Shown: positions 52,621 to 62,055 of the stretch, piece after piece | How positions within the stretch are numbered: position 1 is the stretch's first letter | Layout: the number at the start of each line of letters is the position of its first letter | DNA from: Metaphire vulgaris | Taxonomy: Eukaryota > Annelida > Clitellata > Crassiclitellata > Megascolecidae | Length of the DNA stretch: 64,000 nucleotides | Assembly (NCBI GenBank): GCA_018105865.1 | Contig: CM030832.1 | Location: forward strand, 14,102,919 to 14,166,918 | Direction: 5' to 3' | Notes under the pieces: generated by a model | The model's input: the letters and a program-made list of their open reading frames with translations, nothing else | Databases searched by the model: none | Told to the model about the DNA's origin: nothing | Made by a program: the position numbers and the translations under genes

Positions 52621-53414
52621 TCGCGGTCTTTTGCCAACCGGTCCTTCAAAATTTGCAACGCCCATTTTGTTCGTAATCAGCCGCCGACTCTTTCTTTTCG
52701 GGTATACTGTTCCTCCAAGATCTCCGACATCTGTGCTGTTTCTGCTCATTGCCGGGCAGGCAGCAATCTGAGTTTATTTAGTTTCCTCAACGCTTTGTTT
52801 TTCGCGTTTTTTTCCTCTGTTTCACTATCCGTTCCGGCTCCGGCCTCGTCCGTTATTAATTTTCTTCTGTTTATCGCTGGTCAATTCTATGTCTTTGCGA
52901 TATACATTTCGAAAGGTGTTCTTGGTCTCGATTTGACTTGGAAGGGGGTCTCTTCCTTCCGGCTGCCCAGCTGTCATCCCTCTCTTATAGACAGGCGGCC
53001 CCACCACTGGCATCCTCACACGCTGGGTAATTTCCCAACAACGGGCAGCATCTCTGTTTGCTCAGCTCTTTCACCATCCCCACTGTTCCAGGTCTGAATG
53101 GACGGCGGTCCACATATATATATATCGATTCATGCTAACTGTCTCAACGTCTTTACGACAGGCGGACGTTGTTCCTCAATTGGCTCAGAATTGACCTCCT
53201 GGGCACTAACGTGACCTCAAGGAAATGAAAAATAATGTATAATGTATTAAATAATTAGATAATTGTCAAATTTCAAAAATCGAACAAAATTGCCAAAAAT
53301 TGGTTTATTTTTATCCTGTTTATTAATAAACCAGTGCAACAATGACAATGCTGGCGGCCGATATGGCAGCATCTGGTAACACGGACAAAGACGCGGTAGC
53401 TAGACGCAGTCCGG
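52621..53414. other. Non-coding stretch
   Basis: No supported gene. Short frames at 52795-53097 and 53273-53485 resemble no family I recognise. A short AT run lies at 53114-53126. Confidence 0.5.
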
Positions 53415-53689
53415 CAGAATGATAATTTGCCAGGGTCGCCGGAGACCTTAAAAAATGGGGTTGTCTCTTTATTGTTATTCAGCAAAAACGACTCATTTTA
53501 ACATTTAAAAGGGCTCCAAAAAGGTCATCAGCTTTCAAAGATGTAAAAAAGGCTGATAGGCAAAAAGAAAAAGGTCGTCAAGAAATTTTATTCTGCAGGG
53601 GCCAATTCTCTCGGGGGCCTGGTTGGGGACTCGAAACATCATGGGAGTTTTGAAAGGGTCGCGGACACTAGGCGGGTTGAGAACCGCTG
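53415..53689. mobile_element. hAT MITE, chimeric copy related to 44417-44760
   Basis: The left part (AATTTGCCAGGGTCGCC, GGGGTTGTCTCTTT) and right end (GGTTGAGAACCGCTG) match the 44417 family, but 53517-53610 instead matches the interior of the unrelated 7686-8012 family (AAAAAGGTCATCAGC, AAAAAGGTCGTCAAGAAATT). The left TIR is lost. Confidence 0.65.
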
Positions 53690-53716
53690 ATCTGCAAGTC
53701 TGTATCAGAGATCAAG

Positions 53717-55100
53717 TTGTCGACAAAAATGCCGGACGGGAAAATGCAGGACGAAAATGACGGAGCGGTGATCAGGGGCTGAAAATCTACGGCTAAGGAC
53801 GCGAAAATGAGACCAAGTGGCATGGCTTGAAAATGCAGGACTGGAAACTGACGTTCAAGTGGCAGGGCCTGCGTGCAGGACTGGAAAATGCGGGCCATAG
53901 TGGCAGGCCATTTCGAGATTTTGATGACATAAACAATGATAGAAGGGACGTTTTTAAATGGTCAGCAAATGTCCAAATATAAAATGTTTTATCCGTCAGA
54001 AGTGAACACGACAAAACGCCAGGGACGTCAATGACGTCCTTATTTTCGCTGAAAACGGTTGTAGGTTTGCCTTTTGCATCCTTAGTTCTGGCGCCAAATA
54101 TCTTAGCTTATACGGATCTTGGATTCATTTTTCTGCTTCCTCTAGCTACTAGAATGATTGCCCGATTTGTCAAGACAAGCAAATTTTTTTGAAAATGTAT
54201 GTTTAATTTGTTTTTATAAACACTGTGTTCAAAGTTAGTTTATCCTCAATTTCCGCTCATTTCCTTTTGACAGATATTTAGTAGCTCAATTAGTTACCAT
54301 AGTAATTACAATGAAGTCTTGGTTTCACATGAGAATGGCGCGTTAGTCTTTTCTTAGCATGTGGACTAAATGACCAATCGGAAGCGCCACATTTTCTACT
54401 GAAGAACGTCGATTGGTTGATTAAAAGGCAGCACCTTCTAAACCCCACGCCTCAGATTTCAATATAAATACCCCAAATAACTTGTATCACGACAATAGGA
54501 TTAATTATGTGGATTAGTTTTTAATGCAATAATTTTAAATGGATTAGTTTTAATGTCCTGAATTTAAATGCTAGGTCTCCACTTTGACACAATAATTGCT
54601 ATTTTTTTTTATTTGCATTCTTCGTTTTATTACTATTGATTGTTTTTAAAATTAAATTGTTGAGGATAACTTAGTGTTAATTGCCTTCTTATATGTAGTT
54701 ATTTTATTGATTACAGACCATCACAGTTTTTCACTTTGAATTATGCATACCTGAGGAAAGAGAAAGTCATTCTAGTAACAGGCACTAGTTTTTCGGCTTA
54801 GTAAACACTTGCATCTGCATTTTCAGGCCAAGATATTTTCCGTCATAGGCGTCTCCTGCATTTTCAGGCCATGGGAATGGTCCGTAATTTTCCCGTCCTG
54901 TCACTCACTTCACGCATGATCGTCACGCATTTTCCAGAACTGAATTTTGAAAGCCACGCCAGGTCGTAGACTCGTCGATTTTCCCGTCCTGCATTTTCAG
55001 GCCGCAGTCAACGTGTTGGTCCGTCATTTTCCAGTCCTGCATTTTCGTCGTTATTGTTATTTTTGCCGGCGTCATTTTCGCCGTCCTGACCTTTTCCCGG
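53717..55100. mobile_element. Foldback-like element with arms of iterated GGAAAATGCAGGAC words
   Basis: The left arm (about 53720-53910) has repeated GGGAAAATGCAGGAC, GAAAATGCAGGACTGG and GGAAAATGCGGGCC. The right arm (about 54815-55095) has the reverse complements: TCCTGCATTTTCAGGCC, TTTTCCCGTCCTGCATTTTC, CATTTTCCAGTCCTGC. The two arms enclose about 0.9 kb of AT-rich sequence with no gene. Long inverted arms built from short direct repeats are the hallmark of Foldback elements. The ends and target duplication are not resolved. Confidence 0.55.
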
Positions 55101-56690
55101 GCCCATCAATCGTACTTGCAATTATTCTATTTCTCCGCAACGAGCACAAAATTAGAGGTGAACTAGTCGCAGGGACCCTAGGCAATGGTGTCGTCGTTAA
55201 TCAAAGTCATTAATCATTAATATGACTTTTAGAACAGAACCATTTTAGATAAACCCGGGCGCAATTATAAATAATCACTAAGGCAAATGACATTCATGCA
55301 AAGCCGACAAGTTTTATCTTTAATTAATTCTTTCCATCGCTCCTGTAGATAAAGAGCGTTAGTTAGTAGTTTGCCAGCCGCCGTCAATCGCGCAGCCTCT
55401 GTCAAACAGGCGACGATCTTTCAGCGGCCAAACTCTCTACACTTGATAAAGACCGAACAGTATTCAGGAACCATAAATCGCTTGCACGGTTTCGAACAGC
55501 GCTATCTCTCGGTTTTGGTCTTACTAGTTATTTAATAATTTTACAGAGATGTAGTCTTAGCCTAGCGCGTGCTCTGAGTTGTTTTACATGAATTAAAAAT
55601 TTATTAATTAATTAAAATTAGTACAAAATTACATTATTATAACGCTAATTAATTAGATAAAATTTTTAACTAACAAGTTTATACAGTTACTTGCAATCAG
55701 CCTGGTCAGGTACTAATAATAATAATAATAATAATAAAGCATAATAATAATAATAATAATAATCTCTGTCACAAGCACTAATAATAGCTAATAGTAATGC
55801 TGAAGAACTATGTGGTCTTGTCCGTTGGTCAGCAGATCATATTTTTAAAACAGCCTATTAAATCTTCAGGGGCATAACCAGGCAAACAATACCAAGATCA
55901 AAGATAGAGCTTTTGGAGGAATAATATACCAAGAGGGAGTCTGAGCTGTTTTGCTCATTTTTTAACTTGCCAAGCCAGTTTATTTAGTGGGTTCCACGCT
56001 TTGTTTTGCGCCTATTCACCATATTGATTCTCCTCAAACATTCGAAGACCGTTATTCTTTTAGCCTGTTTGTATATCAATTATCCAACTTTCAATGATTC
56101 TTTTATTTAATTATTCAATTATAAATTATATGAAACGTATTCTTCCTCCCACTGGATGTCACCTATCGCAAACGCAATGTTTGACTCAACAAATCGTCCA
56201 CGGCTGGCATTCGACCTGGCCTACAGCCTCAAGCTCAGCGTCTTCCTGCTCCAGGTCATTATTCCTCCAAGATAAAGTATATATATTTGAGTGCAAGGTG
56301 CCTCGTGTTTTAAGTTTGCATTTTGCTGATTATAAAGATGAGAAAAAGTCTTAGAGGTAAATGCAAATTATATGTACAAATAAAGTGACAGTTATAACAG
56401 GCAAATGCGCTACGTCTAACTTTGTGAAACATTTGGAAAGGAAGAACACTGACAGGCTAATAAAAATTATTACTAATAATTAATTTATGAAGCATTCCGG
56501 AGTAGCCAATCAAGCCATTCAACGCCTAGTCAACTGTGGTGGTATTTTGATTGTTCACCACTGTAATGAACTAATGAATTGACATTATGACTACGGTAAG
56601 CCTCGTTGCTAATTTTTTGTGTCCATTTTATTGAATAACTGTAACAGACAGCCACCCATTAATAAAGTGTAGGCCTACTTGCTGTTTGTA
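55101..56690. other. Non-coding stretch with TAA microsatellites
   Basis: No supported gene. Two (TAA)n arrays lie at about 55711-55737 and 55741-55763. AATAAT-rich sequence continues on both sides. Confidence 0.55.
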
Positions 56691-56699
56691 CTTGGCTAT

Positions 56700-56890
56700 G
56701 AGCACCGGTACTTGTACTTGTACTTGAGGCTTTGGTACTTGTACTTGTACTCGTACTCGGAAGTTTTTAGAATGCATGTACTTGTACTTGTACTTGTACT
56801 CGAAGTTTTTAGAATGCACGTACTTGTACTTGTACTTGGAGGTCAGGTACTTGTACTTGTACTTGTACTTGAAGTAATGTGTACTTGCTA
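56700..56890. repeat. TACTTG hexanucleotide array with a 52-bp higher-order unit
   Basis: Iterated GTACTTGTACTTG words alternate with the spacer GAAGTTTTTAGAATGCA, which occurs twice about 52 bp apart (56760 and 56808). Such arrays are common in hAT subterminal regions, but I could not define TIRs here. Confidence 0.65.
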
Positions 56891-57183
56891 CATCTCTGCT
56901 TACTTACTTACTTATTTACTTACAAGTCGTGCAGCACCATAACAGCCGTGTTCAATAATTTTCACAAATTCTGTCGACGCCTTTCAACGAGGACTCTCGC
57001 TCAGACAAAAGTCTCCTTCCGCTTTACATTTCAGACTTTCTCTTTGCGGATTTATTCAACTGTATGAAAACTCGGCAAAATAATTATTAAGTTTTGGCTG
57101 TTAACTGATTCTTAGCAGTTGTTTCTGGGTTCCCGTTCATTTCGACGAAATTCATTTGGTCGTCGATTTTTGTGTCGAACTCA

Positions 57184-57588
57184 TAGGGTTACCAGACGTC
57201 CTTAAATGATAAGGACAGTCCTTAAATTCCGTTGCCCCGTCCTTAAGGGCGTTTGTCCTTAATAAGGACACAAAATGTCCTTAAATTTCATTCGTTTGTC
57301 CCTAATAAGACACAAAATGTCCTTAAATTTCATTAAAAATAGTGACTACCGATTGCGGACATTACTCTAGATTAAAATGACTTTTTTATTGATTGATATT
57401 GATTGCTAAAACTGGTCATCATTAGTTCTTTATGCTTTTTTTGCGTCCGTTTCGCCCTAAAAATGTCCGACAAGCAAAAAAAGCTAGTCATCACTAGTTT
57501 TTTGTGCTTCTATAACGTCCTTAAAAGTCTGAGAAGCCAATGTGTTTTGTGTGTCCTTAAATTCTTTCCAACTGGTCTGGTAACCCTA
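57184..57588. mobile_element. hAT-type MITE, 405 bp, perfect 8-bp TSD CGAACTCA
   Basis: The ends TAGGGTTACCAGACG and GGTCTGGTAACCCTA are inverted with one or two differences. CGAACTCA is at 57176-57183 and 57589-57596. The interior has many TGTCCTTAAAT words in both orientations and one GACAAGCAAAAAAAGCTAGTC motif (57470-57490). No coding capacity. Confidence 0.9.
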
Positions 57589-57710
57589 CGAACTCAATAA
57601 TTGTCGGAAATTATTTCGTCGCCGGTAAATTTCGTCGCCTTTTCAATTGGTCAAAGTTGTTATGATTGAGAGTGCGATGGTAGAAATGTATGTCGTCGAA
57701 TGCATTTGGT

Positions 57711-57711
<1 letters not shown>

Positions 57712-57766
<55 letters not shown>

Positions 57767-57768
57767 TT
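57712..57768. repeat. (AGTA)n microsatellite
   Basis: About 14 uninterrupted tetranucleotide units followed by degenerate ones. Confidence 0.9.
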
Positions 57769-57799
57769 AAGCTAGTAAGTGAGTAAAATCACGACAAAG

Positions 57800-58500
57800 T
57801 GATTTTCGACCAAATAATTTTCGACGAAATTATTTTTGACGAAACGATTGGCGACAAAATCACCTTATTTCTGAACTAATGTTTTGAATGCAGATGGTTA
57901 CATCAGTGGTTTTCACACAGGCTTACTTAGCCTCATAAACCGCTTAAAATCACATTATTATTATGTATTAATGTCGATGTGCAATGTGATCACAGCGACA
58001 TTACTTCAGAAACTGTTTATTTACTTGTGGTTAATTAATTATAATTGAAACTACATTTGTTCGACGGTGCACTGAGTTAAGTCATGCCGGGGAAACATAC
58101 AGTAAACCTATGCTGCCCACGCGTGAATGTTTTGCGGATGATATGGTCTATCTTAAATCCTACGCGGCTATGAAATAATATGAGGATTTAAAAAGAGAAT
58201 AACTTTGAAATGCTAGTGTTTTGAAATATTTATCTCAAATGCACGTATTCTCTTCAAGCAATATCTAGTCCACATAAGAATACGAGTCGATGCTCGCCCA
58301 CTGTCTAATTCAATAGCGAAGCGTCGTCGTCGTCATCATAGCTGTTCGTCGTCGTCATCATTTTCGGCGTAGTCGTCGTAATGACTTCCGATGAACCTTG
58401 TAAGTTGGTCTGAAAGCTATCAGAAGATCGCGCAAATTGCGGAAAATTCTAGGAAGACTGTTATTTAAAAGGAAAAGAAACAGCCAGTAAAAATATTCAA
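57800..58500. other. Non-coding stretch
   Basis: No supported gene. A GTCGTCGTCGTC-rich patch lies at 58321-58380. Confidence 0.5.
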
Positions 58501-58502
58501 AC

Positions 58503-58503
58503 T

Positions 58504-58547
<44 letters not shown>

Positions 58548-58612
58548 AGACACACACGCACACAAAGATACACACACACAAACACCCCCTCCCCCACACA
58601 CAAACACCCAAC
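58503..58612. repeat. (CA)n microsatellite
   Basis: A pure CA run at 58505-58540 followed by imperfect CACACA-rich sequence. The Cys/Val-rich minus-strand frames are repeat products. Confidence 0.9.
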
Positions 58613-59388
58613 TCACTTTCTCTGACGTACGGCAACGGAAAACCAGTACACGCCATCGCAACTTGGGTCTTGCCAATCAAGTACGGTAGACAGTAGCGGC
58701 CTAGTATACGTGTATAGGCTTGGCTTCCATCATTCATGACGGCGTCTTTACTGCAACGTGTTTTCGACCACACCCCTTGCAGATATAATAGACTCGGCGC
58801 CATCACGCCTTCCAAGCCGGCCAAGCCCGCAAAAGCTTGGAAACGGTTGCTAGGCAACGATGATTACAATGTAGTCATTTATTTATTAGGCAGACGGCGT
58901 TGTCTATAAGAAAAACACTATTAATAAGCGATGGCAGACGACGCCGACAAAGCAGCCGCGTTCGTTTTTCGTCAGGCGTCGAAGTCACGTGTCACGGGTC
59001 TGTCTGTCTGTCTGTCATTGAACTGTCAGCCACTTGTTTCTCGTAGTTAATTGCATTTCGTGTTGCTGCGTTTGGAAGATTAATTTTTCGCGGCGATATC
59101 GGTAGTTGATTCCATCCAGGTAGAGTAAACTGTGCCCGGAGACGGTGCGCAACCTGGACAGGTGAGCTGCGAACTCTCGGCGATTGACCCATCGGTAGAC
59201 GGCGCTTCGTTTTCCAGGCGTACTTTGGAAAGGATGGTTTAATGGGACGATTGGAAAAGGTTAGACGTCACGGCATCGTATATATTGAAGACTATTTGAA
59301 TTGTAATCTTACATGCACAGATAAAATCTGTGTTACTTCTTGATTCCCTGAAAATGAGTACTTAATGTTACGCTAAAGAAATTTTGTG

Positions 59389-59434
<46 letters not shown>

Positions 59435-59442
59435 GACTTACT
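59389..59442. repeat. (CTTA)n microsatellite
   Basis: About 13 tetranucleotide units, the last ones interrupted. It is the reverse complement of an AGTA-type unit (TAAG), distinct from the array at 57712. Confidence 0.85.
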
Positions 59443-60135
59443 TACGTGGACGTGCTACATTTAGTTTATTGCAATAAAGGTCTTTGTTGAAGTGCTTTTA
59501 TATGATAATTCTTCGAGTGCGTATTCATAGTAAGTGAAATTTTAAGTAATGCAGTGTTTTGGGAAAACTTGGATGCAGACTTTTGATTAAGACAAACTGG
59601 ACAAGACACTGAAATCGTAGGCGTTGAGGGATGCATTTCCGTTTATTCCAAAGTGAGAAGTAAACCTATTTCGTAGACAACTTTCTTATATCGTATATTT
59701 AAGATGTTAGAAACATTGTTCGTTGCTTGTCAACATTCTTCTTAGAGTTAAAGTTGCAATCAGAAGCTGCTAGAATTAGTTACTGTTTGGCGTTTGCAAA
59801 GTTTTCACCCCTGTTTTCCCGGTTTTATTGGCCTGCATTGCGATAACCGTTGTGCAGCCGGCGGTGGGTTCGGTGGTGTATCTATTGTCAATTGATATTG
59901 AGGGTTCGAACTCTTTCGGAAAACAAGATAGTTTGTGCATAATAGACGCTACACAGTTTAAAGAATGAAGGCTTGTGTGATTCACTTGTATTAAGGCTGT
60001 AGATCGCCATTTACAGAGCAGATTTATTAGCTACCGTATGTCTGTTATATTGAGAGCAGAAAATTGCATCGAAACTCTCCCTAAGTTTTCAAAAATAGAA
60101 TCTTAAACTAGGACACGAAGGAATATTGCATGCGA
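59443..60135. other. Non-coding stretch
   Basis: No supported gene; the short minus-strand frame 59776-59985 is unrecognised. Confidence 0.5.
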
Positions 60136-60143
60136 CGTACAGA

Positions 60144-60506
60144 CAGCGGCGGATTTACCACAGTACAACTGGTACATCGGCACCGTGCCCACCTGTAAAA
60201 TTAAAATGTAGGACCCACCTTTTCTATTAGCAATATTTTTAATGATTATTAATATTTCTTTCTTTAAATAACTTTATTCTCGGAATATAAACTTTCGTTT
60301 AAAGATGAAAAACAAAAAAGGTCATAACCACTTATTCACACTTGATCTGTAAATTTGTAACTTTTCCGAAAGTTTTCTGAGATTTTGAAAAAAGAATCTA
60401 AAGTTACATCGACACTATATAGACTATTGGTTCACAGAATTTTTGTCCCGTGGGTCTCCGTGGAAATATGTGTACCGGACCTTAAAAAATCGTTAATCCG
60501 CCACTG
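60144..60506. mobile_element. hAT-type MITE, 363 bp, perfect 8-bp TSD CGTACAGA
   Basis: The ends CAGCGGCGGATTTAC and GTTAATCCGCCACTG are inverted. CGTACAGA is at 60136-60143 and 60507-60514. The interior contains AAACAAAAAAGGTCATAACC at 60310-60329, followed by TTATTCACACTTGATC; the Harbinger-type MITE at 49940-50358 has ACAAGGTCATCACC and TTATCACACTTGATG. No coding capacity. Confidence 0.88.
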
Positions 60507-60533
60507 CGTACAGATGTTGGTCTAATACAGGGT

Positions 60534-60734
60534 TTGTTGTCGGTCGGAGAATTCCCGGAAAATTGCGACGCTCAAAAGCAGCGTCGAACGCCACAGACAC
60601 GAAGCGGCCGCCAATCAAACGAAGCGCTGTTCTCAGTCACCACAGAAGACAGCGACAACGACGAAGACGTTAATAATTGCTCCGACGTGACGGTAATAAC
60701 CCATGGCAATGAAGATCTTGGGTCATTAGTGTAG
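60534..60734 (+). other. Unrecognised 66-codon open frame, acidic C-terminal half
   Basis: The + frame encodes a Gln/Arg-rich part (QKQRRTPQTRSGRQ) followed by an acidic Ser/Thr-rich part (TTEDSDNDEDVNN). No start context, splice site or homology that I recognise supports it. It may be an exon of a gene running off the window or a chance frame. Confidence 0.15.
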
Positions 60735-60759
60735 ACAACGAGTCAGCCAACGTCGCACT

Positions 60760-61100
60760 CGAAACGCTCCTCCTCCTCCTCTCCTCCTCCTCTCCTCCTC
60801 CTCCTTCTCCTCCTTCTTCTTTACGTTGTCGTCGTCGTGTGCCTTTGAATGAATTTCTTTCACGGTTGAGTTCGTCATACAACTTGACCGTCGTGAGGGT
60901 GCTGCAGCAAACGAACGAAGTTGGATTAGAAGTGGTCTGTAATAATAGTTCCACACTCTGCTCTTCACTCGCTGTCCACCGCCCGCGAGTCACGAGAAAT
61001 CTCGTCTAATCAACAGTTTCGACGACTTTTTCCAGATCCTTCTCACGTTTTGAACGTCCTTCTTCTTCAACAACAACAACAACAACAACAACGACGACGA
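60760..61100. other. CTC/AAC microsatellite stretch
   Basis: TCCTCCTCC runs at about 60768-60818 and an (AAC)n(GAC)n run at about 61066-61101. Frames here (poly-Glu/Arg on minus, poly-Gln on plus) are repeat products. Confidence 0.6.
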
Positions 61101-61179
61101 CAATTCTCTAGAATTCTTTCAGTTTATTGTTTGGTTCGAGAGAAAGTTACATTCCACACTGTGTCTTATTGTCTGTTTC

Positions 61180-61835
61180 TGACATTCACATATCAGAGTC
61201 TTCGAGAAATCTTGGCGTCATCTTCGACTCCATTTTACAAACACATTGATACTGTAGGCGGGTCTTCTTATTATCGTATTCATGACCTACACAGAATTAG
61301 GCACCGTGTTCCTTCTAATTTACCTATTCTACTAGCCAACGCTTTAGTATCCAGTCGCCTGGACTGCTGTAACTCTTTCTTTGCAGGTATATCAAAATCC
61401 TCTCTTCAACGTCTTCAAAGAATACAAAACTCTATCTCGAGTCATAACTAAGGCTCCGAAATACGATCGCATAACTCCTGTACTCAAATCACTTCATTGG
61501 TTACCAGTCAGGCAACGAATTGACTTTAAAATCTGCTTAATGGTCCACAGGATGCTACATTCAAACCAACCATCATACCTCCGGGGGGTGTCCTTGCTTA
61601 CTGTCCAGGTTCATGGACACTCAACCGGATCCTCAGATGCCTTAACTCACACTTGCGCTGCTCTTGGTAAGCGCGTTTTTCAGTGGCTGGAAGGAAAATT
61701 TGGAATTCACTCCCTGCATTGGTCAGCTCCACTGAGTCTCTTAGGAGATTCTAATCCCGACTCAAAACTTACCTGTTCTCTATTGCCTATCAGTGGTTCT
61801 CACTAAGGACAACCCATCCCGGACCACTTTAAACC
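61180..61835 (+). mobile_element. CR1/L2-like LINE C-terminal fragment
   Basis: The + strand encodes, across two frames, NLGVIFDSILQTH, ANALVSSRLDCCNSFFAGIS, LQRLQRIQNS, PVLKSLHWLPVRQRIDFKIC and HRMLHSNQPSYL, then a degraded C-terminus. Motif order is the same as in the copy at 4520-5390, but the sequence family differs. Frame shifts near 61215, 61440 and 61600 make it inactive. It ends at the TTA array. Confidence 0.8.
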
Positions 61836-61838
61836 TTG

Positions 61839-61839
61839 C

Positions 61840-61899
<60 letters not shown>
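61839..61899. repeat. (TTA)n microsatellite
   Basis: About 20 uninterrupted TTA units between the LINE fragment and the following retroelement tail. Confidence 0.9.
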
Positions 61900-62055
61900 C
61901 CGCCATAACTGGGACTGGAAATCCGACTGACTTATTGGATTCGACAATGGGGAATTACGACTCAGACCAAGTAGCGATCATAGACTGATGTCAAGAACAC
62001 GATTAAAATTGCGCTATAGGAGTTCGATGATGATGATGATGATGCTGATGATGAC
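61900..62055 (+). repeat. LINE/SINE 3' tail repeat, copy 2, with GAT tail
   Basis: This is the counterpart of 6305-6439 (CCGCCATAAC, TTATTGGATTCGACAATGGG). It ends GCGCTATAGGAG plus (GATGAT)n, the same end as the repeat at the window start. Confidence 0.6.
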
